Source of the DNA: Mesorhizobium waimense
GTDB lineage: Bacteria > Pseudomonadota > Alphaproteobacteria > Rhizobiales > Rhizobiaceae
NCBI RefSeq assembly: GCF_003601975.1
Contig: NZ_QZWZ01000004.1
Coordinates: 186,001-250,000 of the forward strand
Reading direction: 5' to 3'
DNA length: 64,000 nt
The translations under genes and the position numbers were made by a program. Below the pieces are notes generated by a model. It searched no databases. It saw only the letters and a program-made list of their open reading frames with translations, and was not told the origin of the DNA. This document shows, piece after piece, positions 48,051 to 56,364 of the stretch (position 1 is the first letter of the stretch; each line of letters starts with the position of its first letter).

Positions 48051-49334
48051 ATGAGCAGGCAGGTGTTGCGGCGCGGGAACCGGATGGCACTGTTGGGCGC
48101 GATGATCAAGACCTTGCTGGCGATGCTGCTGGTGCTGACCAATCTGGTGCTGCCTGGCCAAGCGGCGACCTTCTCCATGAAGCGCGGCCTCAACCTCGAC
48201 CAGTGGACGACCTGGGTCGGCGAGGAGAAGTGGAACGACCCGAAAGCCATCCTGCCCTTTCCGGAATGGCGCAAAGTCCTTGGGGACGATGACCTCAAGG
48301 CGCTGAAGGATGCCGGCTTCGATTTCCTGCGCATGCCGGTCGATCCCTCGCCTTTCCTCTCCGACGAGACGGTGGCGTTGCGCGACGAGCTCTATGCCAG
48401 CGTGCTGGACTCGGTGCGCATGATCAATCGCGCCGGTCTGAAGGTCATCGTCGACCTGCACCTGATCCCGTCCGGCGGCAGCCGCAAGATTGGCATGAGC
48501 GAGGTGATGGACGATCCCGAGACCTTCGACGCCTATGTCGAAATGGTGCGCAAGATGGCGCGCACGCTGGCTGCCGAAAATCCGCGCCAGGTCGCCTTCG
48601 AGCCGATGAACGAGCCGATCGTCGACTGCGACGGCGACGGCACCAGCCTGTGGCCTGACCGGCAGCTGAAGCTGTTCGCGGCGGCGCGCTCCTCGGCGAC
48701 CAAGCTCACCTTGATCCTGACCGGGGCTTGTTATTCCAACGCCGCCTCGCTGGCAAAGATCGACCCGAGGATGATCGCCGACGACAACATCATCTGGACC
48801 TTCCATTCCTACGATCCGTTCCTGCTCACCCATCAGGGCGCAACCTGGGCCGGCGATTTCATCCGCTACGTCACCGGCCTGCCCTTTCCACTGACCGCGG
48901 TGCCGCACGCTCAGCTCGATGTGGCGCTGGATACGATCCGCGCCCGGATCAAGGCTGAAGCGCCATGGACACGACAGAACGGCATGCTTGCCTATCTCGA
49001 CGAGCAGGTCGCCAGCATGGACACGGACGAAAAACTGCTTGCTCTGATGGATGCACCATTCAAGACGGTGGAAGGTTGGGCCAAGGCCAACGGCATCAAG
49101 CCGGAAAACATCACGTTGGGCGAGTTCGGCATGATCCGCCAGGAATACGGCAATTCCTATGTGATGCCGGGCGATTACCGCGCAGCCTATGTCAGCGACA
49201 TGATCGCACGCGCCGAAGCGCACGGCTTTTCCTGGTCGGTGTGGAGTTTCGGCGGCGCCTTCGGCATCGTCGATGCTTTCGACGGCGACAAGGCCGAGCC
49301 TGAAGTGATGGACGCGATCAGGTCGCTTCACTGA
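48051..49334 (+). CDS. Secreted GH5-family glycoside hydrolase
   Basis: Up to 427 residues. A signal sequence (IKTLLAMLLVLTNLVL, then PGQAA) predicts export. The GH5 catalytic pair is seen as Glu188 in EPMNEP (acid/base) and Glu358 in LGEFG (nucleophile), counted from this start. The true start may be the ATG at 48084, which follows GGGAACCGG. Endoglucanases and related enzymes belong here; the substrate is unknown. It points opposite to the tol and ruv genes between which it sits. Confidence 0.86.
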   Translation: MSRQVLRRGNRMALLGAMIKTLLAMLLVLTNLVLPGQAATFSMKRGLNLDQWTTWVGEEKWNDPKAILPFPEWRKVLGDDDLKALKDAGFDFLRMPVDPSPFLSDETVALRDELYASVLDSVRMINRAGLKVIVDLHLIPSGGSRKIGMSEVMDDPETFDAYVEMVRKMARTLAAENPRQVAFEPMNEPIVDCDGDGTSLWPDRQLKLFAAARSSATKLTLILTGACYSNAASLAKIDPRMIADDNIIWTFHSYDPFLLTHQGATWAGDFIRYVTGLPFPLTAVPHAQLDVALDTIRARIKAEAPWTRQNGMLAYLDEQVASMDTDEKLLALMDAPFKTVEGWAKANGIKPENITLGEFGMIRQEYGNSYVMPGDYRAAYVSDMIARAEAHGFSWSVWSFGGAFGIVDAFDGDKAEPEVMDAIRSLH

Positions 49335-49355
49335 GGCTCCTGAGGTTGGAGCGCA

Positions 49356-50264
49356 TCAGACGGAACCGAGATCGATCTGCAGGATCTCCGGGCGCATGCC
49401 GAAGCGCACGGGCATAATGCTAAAGCCGAGCCCGCCGGATACGATCAGGTTGCGGTCCTGTTCGACGACATGGCCATAGGCGTAGCGGTTGCCGAACCGT
49501 GACGGCACGACCGGCGAATACCCGAACAACCTGACCTGTCCGCCATGGGTGTGGCCGGAGAGGGTCAGCGAAACCCGCCACGGCACCTTCGGAAAGATAT
49601 CGGGTTCGTGCGCGAGCAGGATGACAGGCGCACTGTCGCTAACCTTGGCCAGCGTACCATCGAGATCGTCCAGACCTTTGAAGCCGGTCCGGCCCCAAGC
49701 CTGGCCAGGGCGTAGCGCCAGCTGATCCGCAAGTCCGGCAAGCCAGAAGCCGTGTCCGTCCTTTTCCAGGCGCACGACATCGTTCTCCAGCACCGGAATG
49801 CCGACGGCCTCCAGCGCCTTGCGCGAAATCGTTGGCCCAGCCCCGGCCGCCTGCGCGGCACGATCCTGCCACCAGTCATGATTGCCGAGGATCGACCAGA
49901 CGCCGAGCGGTGCCTTCAGCCCGGACAGAGCGGGGGCCCATTCCGATGCCTCCACCCAGTCCGATATCAGGCGCGTGCCGGCCGGAAAATCGCCAAGCAG
50001 GACGATCAGGTCCGGTTGAAGCGCGTTCGCCTCGGCGGCAAGCGAGGCGATCCGCTCGGGCGTCATCCACGGCCGGCAAGCATGGATGTCGGCCAGCGCG
50101 ACGACGCGCAGCTTGAGACCTGCCGGCCAATGCGGCGGTGTCAGCGCATAGCGCTTCACATGCGTCAGCAGCATCGGCTCGATGCCGACTGCATAGGCGC
50201 TGAGCGACACGGCTGACAAGAACGAGGCCCCCATGAAACGAAGGAAACCACGTCTGGTGATCAT
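49356..50264 (-). CDS. Exported calcineurin-like metallophosphoesterase
   Basis: 302 residues. An N-terminal twin-arginine-like signal (TRRGFLRFMGASF) suggests export. Metal-binding motifs follow in order: ADIHAC, GDFPAG, GNHDWW and GHTHGGQ. The protein belongs to the YkuE/YaeI group, some of which cleave lipid phosphates. It is convergent with the GH5 gene with a 21-bp gap and lies downstream of ruvB. The natural substrate is not evident. Confidence 0.88.
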   Translation of the reverse strand: MITRRGFLRFMGASFLSAVSLSAYAVGIEPMLLTHVKRYALTPPHWPAGLKLRVVALADIHACRPWMTPERIASLAAEANALQPDLIVLLGDFPAGTRLISDWVEASEWAPALSGLKAPLGVWSILGNHDWWQDRAAQAAGAGPTISRKALEAVGIPVLENDVVRLEKDGHGFWLAGLADQLALRPGQAWGRTGFKGLDDLDGTLAKVSDSAPVILLAHEPDIFPKVPWRVSLTLSGHTHGGQVRLFGYSPVVPSRFGNRYAYGHVVEQDRNLIVSGGLGFSIMPVRFGMRPEILQIDLGSV

Positions 50265-50406
50265 CGGTCGGCTCCGGCAGTTCCTGGAATGGCAATTCCA
50301 TTGAGGAGCTTGCCTTAGAGCCAGCAATTGCGCCTTCACGCTGGCGGAGGCGAGGAGATTTTGCGCAGAAGAGCCGTTCCTCGGGCGACCGACGAACAAA
50401 TCTCCG

Positions 50407-51444
50407 TTACTCTTCCTGGAACAGGCTGATCTGCTGCTGCGCCAGGTCCTTCGGCGCATCGAGGCCGAGATGGCGCCACGCATTGGCGGTCAGCACACGG
50501 CCGCGCGGCGTGCGCTGGATGAAGCCCTGCTGGATCAGGTAGGGCTCGATGATGTCCTCGATGGCGTCGCGCGGCTCGGAGAGCCCCGCCGCGATGGTCT
50601 CGATGCCGACCGGCCCGCCGCCGAAATTGCGGGCGATCATCGAGAGATAGCGGCGGTCGAGCGCGTCGAGGCCGAGCGCGTCGACCTCCAACCTCGTCAA
50701 TGCTTCGTCGGCGATCCGGCGGTCGACATGGCCGTCACCGGCAACCGATGCGAAATCGCGTACCCGGCGCAGCAGCCGGCCGGCGATGCGCGGCGTGCCG
50801 CGGGCGCGCCGCGCTATCTCAAGCGCGCCGTCGTCGCCCAGTGGCATCGAGAGAATCCGGGCACCGCGGCGCACGATCTGCTCCAGTTCCTCGACCGTGT
50901 AGAAATTGAGCCTGACGGGAATGCCGAAACGGTCGCGCAGCGGATTGGTCAAAAGGCCGAGCCTTGTGGTGGCGGCAACCAGCGTGAAACGGGCGAGGTC
51001 GATCTTGACCGAGCGCGCCGCCGGCCCTTCGCCGATGATCAGGTCGAGCTGGAAATCCTCCATCGCCGGATAGAGGATTTCCTCGACCGCCGGATTGAGC
51101 CGGTGGATCTCGTCGATGAACAGCACGTCGCGGTCTTCGAGATTGGTGAGCAGGGCTGCCAGATCGCCGGCCTTGGCGATGACCGGGCCCGAGGTCGAGC
51201 GGAAATTGACGCCGAGCTCGCGCGCCATAATCTGCGCCAGCGTCGTCTTGCCGAGACCGGGCGGACCGACGAACAGCACATGGTCGAGCGCCTCGCCGCG
51301 CCCCTTGGCTGCATCGACGAAGACCTTGAGATTGGCCCGCACCGCTGCCTGGCCGACGAAGTCGTCAAGCGTCTGCGGCCGCAAGGTCTGCTCGGCATCC
51401 TCGCCGCGTTTGTCGGGGGCAATCAGGCGGGGCGAAAGGCTCAT
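50407..51444 (-). CDS. ruvB: Holliday junction helicase RuvB
   Basis: 345 residues. Walker A is [12 protein letters not shown], Walker B is [10 protein letters not shown], sensor 1 is AATTR, and the arginine finger region is [13 protein letters not shown]. The C-terminal winged helix includes [12 protein letters not shown]. With RuvA it drives branch migration of Holliday junctions. Last gene of ruvC-ruvA-ruvB. Confidence 0.97.
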   Translation of the reverse strand: MSLSPRLIAPDKRGEDAEQTLRPQTLDDFVGQAAVRANLKVFVDAAKGRGEALDHVLFVGPPGLGKTTLAQIMARELGVNFRSTSGPVIAKAGDLAALLTNLEDRDVLFIDEIHRLNPAVEEILYPAMEDFQLDLIIGEGPAARSVKIDLARFTLVAATTRLGLLTNPLRDRFGIPVRLNFYTVEELEQIVRRGARILSMPLGDDGALEIARRARGTPRIAGRLLRRVRDFASVAGDGHVDRRIADEALTRLEVDALGLDALDRRYLSMIARNFGGGPVGIETIAAGLSEPRDAIEDIIEPYLIQQGFIQRTPRGRVLTANAWRHLGLDAPKDLAQQQISLFQEE

Positions 51445-51487
51445 GCTGCCTTCCTTGCACAGGGCAGGGAACGGAACAAGCGACGCC

Positions 51488-52108
51488 TCACCGCGCCAGT
51501 TCCTTCAGCCCAAATCGAATGAGCTTCGAGGCATCGGCGCCCTCGCCGGCTGTCTTCAGCGCCGCCGACACCGCATTGGCGGCGATGTCGCGCGAATAGC
51601 CGAGATTGACCAGCGCCGAGACGGCATCGGTGATCGGCGCAGGTGCGACGCCCTCGCCGAGCTCCTGCTTGAGACCGATGGTGCCGGAGGCAGCACCGGC
51701 ATAGGCCGGCGCCTTGTTCTTCAATTCGGTGACGATGCGCTCGGCCACCTTCTTGCCGACGCCAGGTGCCCGGCTGACCATGGCGATATCGCGCAGCGCG
51801 ATCGCGTTGGCGAGATCGGCCGGCGCCATCGTCGAGAGGATAGCCAGCGCCACCTTGGCGCCCACGCCCTGCACATTGTTCATCAATAGCCGGAACCACT
51901 CTCGCTCCAGCACCGACTGGAAGCCGTAGAGCCTGATCATGTCCTCACGCACATAGGTCTCGATGAACAGCACCACCGCTTCGCCAGGCGCCGGCAATGA
52001 AGCCAGCGTGCGCGCCGAGCAATAGGCGACGTAGCCGATGCCATGCACGTCGACGATGCAGAAATCCTCGTCGATCTCGTCCAGCGTGCCTTTGAGCTTG
52101 CCGATCAT
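51488..52108 (-). CDS. ruvA: Holliday junction DNA-binding protein RuvA
   Basis: 206 residues. The N-terminal OB-fold begins [12 protein letters not shown]. Helix-hairpin-helix motifs are [14 protein letters not shown] and [13 protein letters not shown]. The C-terminal domain III binds RuvB. Starts 10 bp after ruvC and precedes ruvB by 43 bp. Confidence 0.97.
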   Translation of the reverse strand: MIGKLKGTLDEIDEDFCIVDVHGIGYVAYCSARTLASLPAPGEAVVLFIETYVREDMIRLYGFQSVLEREWFRLLMNNVQGVGAKVALAILSTMAPADLANAIALRDIAMVSRAPGVGKKVAERIVTELKNKAPAYAGAASGTIGLKQELGEGVAPAPITDAVSALVNLGYSRDIAANAVSAALKTAGEGADASKLIRFGLKELAR

Positions 52109-52118
52109 GCTTGATCCC

Positions 52119-52628
52119 TCATGCCAGCGCCGCCATCCGGTAGGCGACGCTCTGCCGGTGGTGCGCGTGGCAGATGGCGATGGCCAGCGCGTCAGCGGCG
52201 TCGTCGGTGTCGAAGGTCGCCTTCGGCATCAACACCTTGACCATCATGTGGATCTGCTTCTTGTCGCCATGGCCGACGCCGATCACCGCCTTCTTGACGG
52301 CGTTGGGCGCATACTCGGCAACCACCAGCCCGGCGCGCGCCGGCACCAGCATGGCGATACCGCGCGCCTGGCCGAGCTTTAGCGTCGCCGTCGCATCCTT
52401 GTTGACGAAGGTCTGCTCGACCGCCGCCTCATGCGGCATGGCGGCGTGCAGCACCTCGGCCAGCCCGTCATGCAACTGGCAGAGCCGCACCGCCAGCGCC
52501 GCCTTGTCGTCGGAACGCACGGTGCCGGAGCCGACGAAGCGCAGCGAATTGCCGAGGCTCTCGACGATGCCCCACCCGGTGCGCCTGAGCCCCGGATCTA
52601 TGCCGATGATGCGAATCGTTTCCCCCAT
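52119..52628 (-). CDS. ruvC: Holliday junction resolvase RuvC
   Basis: 169 residues. The RNase H-like active site is visible: [13 protein letters not shown] (first aspartate), VEQTFVNKD (glutamate) and [15 protein letters not shown] (aspartates). It cuts Holliday junctions in the RuvABC resolvasome. First of the three ruv genes and about 120 bp downstream of rcdA. Confidence 0.96.
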   Translation of the reverse strand: MGETIRIIGIDPGLRRTGWGIVESLGNSLRFVGSGTVRSDDKAALAVRLCQLHDGLAEVLHAAMPHEAAVEQTFVNKDATATLKLGQARGIAMLVPARAGLVVAEYAPNAVKKAVIGVGHGDKKQIHMMVKVLMPKATFDTDDAADALAIAICHAHHRQSVAYRMAALA

Positions 52629-52751
52629 CCGCCAACTTTACCCTTGGCGGCAAGCGATGCCAGCGAAATGTGAACAAACCAGAAACGATGCCTCACAGCA
52701 ACTCACTGGCTGCTTGAAAGTTCGCTCTGTTGGGAGAAATGCAGCGGCTTT

Positions 52752-53282
52752 TCAGCCGCGGGCAAAGGCCGTGTTCAGCAAGCTGATCTGGTCGGAAACC
52801 GGATTGGCGCGGCGAACCGCCGGCGGCGCATCGGCGAAGGCGTTGCCGTAGATCTCCTCGTCCATGCGGCGCACCAGCGCCTGCAGGCGCAGCGAGCGGG
52901 TGACGAGGTCGAGAAAATCCGACGGCAATTCGGCCCAGCCGATCGCTTCGTCATGCGCGGAAGCGGTGTCGAGACGCACCTTGGACTTTTCGGACGCGAC
53001 CTGGTCGCGGGTCATCTCGCCGGAATTGGCCGCCCGCTGCAGAAGCAGCCAGGAAGCGACCTGCATCAACCTTGTGGTCAGCCGCATCGATTCGGCCGCA
53101 TAGAGGGTCGCAGCCGTCCGCGACAGCTTCTTGGCCTCGGCGCGGCCCTTGCCGTCGAGATATTCGGCCGCCTGCTCGACCAGGCCCATGCCCTCCTGGT
53201 AGAGTGGCTTGAAGGACTGGGAGAAAACCCGGCGCTCCGCCAATTTGATGGTTTTCGCGCTTCCCTTGGAAGGCTCGTTCAT
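52752..53282 (-). CDS. rcdA: DUF1465 protein, RcdA-like regulator of CtrA degradation
   Basis: 176 residues, mostly helical, without membrane segments. It matches the RcdA/DUF1465 type (helical FKPLYQEGMGLVEQAAEYLD, then LYAAESMRLTTRLMQVASWL). In Caulobacter, RcdA is an adaptor that helps ClpXP degrade CtrA at the G1-S transition, and in Sinorhizobium it is cell-cycle linked. AGGGG lies before the ATG. A perfect CtrA-consensus box is 116 bp upstream, so a feedback loop is plausible. I assign it by sequence pattern and context. Confidence 0.8.
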   Translation of the reverse strand: MNEPSKGSAKTIKLAERRVFSQSFKPLYQEGMGLVEQAAEYLDGKGRAEAKKLSRTAATLYAAESMRLTTRLMQVASWLLLQRAANSGEMTRDQVASEKSKVRLDTASAHDEAIGWAELPSDFLDLVTRSLRLQALVRRMDEEIYGNAFADAPPAVRRANPVSDQISLLNTAFARG

Positions 53283-53397
53283 CGCTACGCCCCTGCACGG
53301 CCACAAGCCGATTCGGCATCGTATGCCGTCACGCCCTGAACCCTAAATGACTGAAGCTTGAAAATGCGCTTCGCCGGCGGTGAAGGCAAGCACATGT

Positions 53398-53413
53398 TTA
53401 ACGAAGGGTTAAC
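53398..53413. promoter_or_regulatory. Perfect CtrA-consensus box upstream of rcdA
   Basis: TTAA-CGAAGGG-TTAAC matches the full CtrA consensus TTAA-N7-TTAAC. It lies 116 bp before the rcdA start and after the terminator of the putative small RNA, so it can serve rcdA. In Caulobacter rcdA transcription is CtrA-dependent, which fits. Confidence 0.6.
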
Positions 53414-53448
53414 GGTGGAGGCGGCGTGGATGTCGCGCCGGCAGCGGG

Positions 53449-53547
53449 CAAAAAAAGAGCCGCGGATAAGGCGGCTCTCAGAAGTTTAACAGGGAGGCGT
53501 CAAACAAAGTGGCTCCAACCACTCGGTAAGAATCCAGATCACTGGAT
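53449..53547 (-). ncRNA. Putative trans-acting small RNA next to rcdA
   Basis: On the minus strand a -10 TACTAT (53552-53557) sits 16 bp from a -35 embedded in a CtrA box. The predicted transcript of about 95 nt has three parts. Hairpin 1 is ATCCAG-TGAT-CTGGAT. Hairpin 2 is AGTGG-TTGGAG-CCACT. A single-stranded stretch with the anti-Shine-Dalgarno-like CCTCCC comes next, then the strong terminator AGAGCCGC / GCGGCTCT followed by seven T. This is the architecture of an Hfq-dependent regulatory RNA. It has no plausible open frame. Family unknown to me. Confidence 0.7.
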
Positions 53548-53571
53548 GCGCATAGTAAACGCCCGTAAAGC

Positions 53572-53587
53572 TTAATGAACCCTTAAC
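53572..53587. promoter_or_regulatory. Perfect CtrA-consensus box at the small RNA promoter
   Basis: TTAA-TGAACCC-TTAAC matches TTAA-N7-TTAAC exactly. Read on the minus strand it overlaps the -35 of the putative small RNA, the usual place for CtrA at activated promoters. It is also 210 bp before the + strand gene at 53797. Confidence 0.6.
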
Positions 53588-53796
53588 AAGGTCGGAAAAA
53601 TTCTCCCGGCGCCGCAAATCTGTCCCGCTTCGGGACAGGGCGGGCATCGCCCACACCCGTGACAAACGGGCGTCGATACAAGCCGGTCTCCCTCCCGACA
53701 TCGTTCCGAAACAGCCGCCACGCTAAACGCCCGCTCCTCTGAACCGGGCGGGGCAAATCGCTCCGCTGCAATCACCAGAACACTCAGGAGCAAAGC

Positions 53797-54348
53797 ATGG
53801 ACTGGTACTCGATCGTCAAATTTCTCCACATCGTCTCGGCCACCCTGTGGGTCGGCGGCGGTTTCGTACTGTTCCTGCTTGGCCTGCTTGCCGAGCGCGC
53901 CGGCAACATCGAGGACAAGCTGCAGGCGATGCGCGCCAGCGGGCAGCTGGGCGGCCGTTTCTTCGCGCCGATGTCGATGCTGACGCTCATCTTCGGGCTC
54001 ATCATGTGCGGCTTCTGGGTTGGTTTCTCCGACCTGTGGATCCTGATCGGCCTTGCCGGCTACGCCACGACCTTTTCGATCGGCATGTTCATCTTCAAGC
54101 CGACCGCCGAGCTTATGGCTGGCATGATCGCCAAGGATGGCGTGACGCCGGCCGCCCTTGCCGTGGGCCAGCGCATGATGACTGTAGCGCGCTTCGACTA
54201 TGCAGTCATGCTGGTCATTGTCGCCGACATGGTTCTCAAGCCCAGCGCGCAGGACATCGCCGTCCTTGCCGGCATGGCGCTGGTCGTGCTGGCAGGCGCC
54301 ACGCTCGCCTTCGGCGGCAGCCGCCGGCTGGTGCCGAGCGGAGCCTGA
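53797..54348 (+). CDS. DUF2269-like integral membrane protein
   Basis: 183 residues with about four membrane helices, beginning KFLHIVSATLWVGGGFVLF. The early histidine plus tryptophan-rich helix resembles DUF2269 and related CopD-like membrane proteins, some of which bind haem or copper. AGGAG precedes the ATG by 7 bp. It is convergent with the TSUP transporter gene. No function can be assigned. Confidence 0.8.
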   Translation: MDWYSIVKFLHIVSATLWVGGGFVLFLLGLLAERAGNIEDKLQAMRASGQLGGRFFAPMSMLTLIFGLIMCGFWVGFSDLWILIGLAGYATTFSIGMFIFKPTAELMAGMIAKDGVTPAALAVGQRMMTVARFDYAVMLVIVADMVLKPSAQDIAVLAGMALVVLAGATLAFGGSRRLVPSGA

Positions 54349-54357
54349 CGCCACCAT

Positions 54358-55128
54358 CTAGAAAAGGCCGGCGACACCATCCCACAAAAGCTTGACCGCG
54401 ACGACCGCCACGGTGGCGTAGGTGAACGGATAAAAAATCTCCGGCCGCATGCGCCGCACCAGCCAGGCGCCGGCGATGGTCGAGAGCGGCGCCAGCGGCA
54501 TCAGCACCGCCGATGCGGTCAAATTGGCGGTGTCGAACTGGCCGAGCGCGAAATAGGGAATGAGCTTCAGCGCATTGGTGGCGGCGAAGAAGATCGCCGA
54601 TGTGCCGGACAGCACCTTGGGATCGAGCCGGATCGGCAGCGCATACACCTGGAAGGGAGGGCCGCCGACATGGGCGACGAAGCTGGTGAAGCCGGCGACG
54701 GTGCCCCAGAAGGCAGCCGCCACGCGATTGTGCGCCGCCGCATGGTCGGCACCGTGGCGGAACTGCAGATAGAGCCAGCGCAGCACGAAGATCAGCGCGA
54801 CCGCGCCGACGATCAGCCGCACCATCTCTTCGGTAACCAAAGCTGCCGTCAGCCAGCCGAGGCCGATACCGATCACCGCTCCCGGCATCATGTCGACCAG
54901 CATCTTGCGGTCGTAGACGCCCCACCATGTCCAGACCGAAACGATGTCCATCAAGCACAGGATCGGCAGCAGGATGGCGGCGGCCTGCACCGGCGGCATC
55001 GTCAGCGCCATCAACGGCACACCGACAAAGCCGACCGCCCCGCCAAAGCCGCCTTTCGACAGGCCGACGAGAATGACCGCCGGAAGGGCGGCGGCATAGA
55101 ACCACGGATCGGCGAACAGACCTGACAT
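54358..55128 (-). CDS. TSUP/TauE-SafE family membrane transporter
   Basis: 256 residues with about eight membrane helices. The TauE/SafE hallmarks are the glycine-rich GLSKGGFGGAVGFVG near the N-terminus and the second copy SFVAHVGGPPFQVYAL. Family members export sulfite, sulfoacetate or related organosulfonates; the substrate is unknown. No strong ribosome binding site precedes this ATG. Nine bases separate its stop codon from the convergent DUF2269 gene. Confidence 0.88.
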   Translation of the reverse strand: MSGLFADPWFYAAALPAVILVGLSKGGFGGAVGFVGVPLMALTMPPVQAAAILLPILCLMDIVSVWTWWGVYDRKMLVDMMPGAVIGIGLGWLTAALVTEEMVRLIVGAVALIFVLRWLYLQFRHGADHAAAHNRVAAAFWGTVAGFTSFVAHVGGPPFQVYALPIRLDPKVLSGTSAIFFAATNALKLIPYFALGQFDTANLTASAVLMPLAPLSTIAGAWLVRRMRPEIFYPFTYATVAVVAVKLLWDGVAGLF

Positions 55129-55315
55129 GAGAGGAGAGAGGTGGCTGGAGGAACGGCGGGAACCCTGCAATAACCCAGAAACCTTCGCGCCGCGACAGCC
55201 AATATTGGAGGCAGCCGCTGCTGACGATCAACTGTCCGTAACCCGCCGCTCGCGGATTTGCGGCGAGGCTGCTGCCGATGCATAAGGTCGCCGGCCTGTG
55301 CACAAGGTTTTTAAA

Positions 55316-55792
55316 ATGAGCGAAATCACCATCCGCCGCGCGAAAGAAGCCGACCTCCCGGCCATCGTCGCCATGCTTGCCGACGACGCGCTCGGCCGCG
55401 GCCGCGAGGACACCAGCGAACCAATTGCCAGGGCCTATCGCGATGCCTTCGCGGCTGTCGACGCGGACCCCAACCAGTTTCTCGCCGTCATGACGGAAGA
55501 CAGCCGCGTCATCGGCACGCTGCAGATCACCTACCTTGCCGGGCTGTCGCTCCAGGGCGCCTTGCGCGGCCAGATCGAAGCCGTCCGCATCGCCGATGAC
55601 AGGCGCGGGTCAAGGCTGGGGCGGCGCCTGCTGGAGTGGGCGGTCGAAGAGTGTCACCGGCGCGGCTGCAGGCTGGTCCAACTGACGACCAACAAGAGCC
55701 GCCTCGACGCGCATCGCTTCGATGAGCGGTTGGGCTTCAAGGCCAGCCATATAGGCTACAAGCTGGAACTCTTGATCAGCTCCGGCCGGTAA
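55316..55792 (+). CDS. GNAT-family N-acetyltransferase
   Basis: 158 residues. The acetyl-CoA binding motif is VRIADDRRGSRLGRRLLEWA, preceded by a beta-strand pattern (VIGTLQITYLAGLSLQG). The C-terminal RFDERLGFKASHIGYKL matches the substrate end of the fold. The acceptor is unknown. Its 3' end overlaps the convergent Lrp-family gene by 17 bp. Confidence 0.88.
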   Translation: MSEITIRRAKEADLPAIVAMLADDALGRGREDTSEPIARAYRDAFAAVDADPNQFLAVMTEDSRVIGTLQITYLAGLSLQGALRGQIEAVRIADDRRGSRLGRRLLEWAVEECHRRGCRLVQLTTNKSRLDAHRFDERLGFKASHIGYKLELLISSGR

Positions 55793-56231
55793 GGGCCTCC
55801 AGCGGCGGCGGGCGTCTGCGGATCGGCTGCCCCTTGATGATGGCCGTGCTGGTTTCCGCCTTGTCGGCGATACGGTCGAGCAGGTGATCCAGCTCGCCGA
55901 TCGAACGCACGAACAGCCGCGCGACAAAGCAGTCGTCGCCGGTCACCTTGTCGCATTCGCCGAATTCGGGAATTTCCTCGATCAGCTTCTGCACGATATG
56001 CAGCTTGCCCGGCAGCGGGCGGATGCGCACGATCGCCTGCAGCGAAAAGCCCAGCGCCTGTGGATCGATCTCGATGGTGAAGGCCCGGATGACGCCGCGC
56101 TCCTCGAGCCGGCGCAACCGCTCCGAGACGCTCGGCGAGGACAGCCCGACCTGCTGCGCAAGGACTTTCAGCGAAGTCCGTGAATCCTTCACCAGTATCT
56201 CGAGAAGCTTCCTATCCAGCTCATCCAGCAT
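55776..56231 (-). CDS. Lrp/AsnC-family transcriptional regulator
   Basis: 151 residues. The N-terminal helix-turn-helix is LDRKLLEILVKDSRTSLKVL, then QQVGLSSPSVSERLRRLEE. The C-terminal RAM domain has GECDKVTGDDCFVARLFV, where amino-acid ligands bind. It is divergent from an EamA exporter with a perfect palindrome between them, so it probably regulates that gene in response to an amino acid. Confidence 0.92.
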   Translation of the reverse strand: MLDELDRKLLEILVKDSRTSLKVLAQQVGLSSPSVSERLRRLEERGVIRAFTIEIDPQALGFSLQAIVRIRPLPGKLHIVQKLIEEIPEFGECDKVTGDDCFVARLFVRSIGELDHLLDRIADKAETSTAIIKGQPIRRRPPPLEALTGRS

Positions 56232-56262
56232 TTTTATTTCCTGAATTAAAATGTCGTGAATA

Positions 56263-56277
56263 CCTAATTAAATTAGG
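56263..56277. promoter_or_regulatory. Operator palindrome between lrp-type gene and EamA exporter
   Basis: CCTAATT-A-AATTAGG is a perfect 15-bp inverted repeat in an AT-rich stretch. It lies 32 bp before the Lrp-family start and 88 bp before the exporter, and the AT-rich centre suits Lrp-type binding. Confidence 0.6.
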
Positions 56278-56364
56278 CATCGCCTCGGTTCCTTATTTAC
56301 TATCTCATGGAATGAGCCCGAGCAACATGGGATTGTCAGGCATTGATGATCTCGGGAGCAAGCT

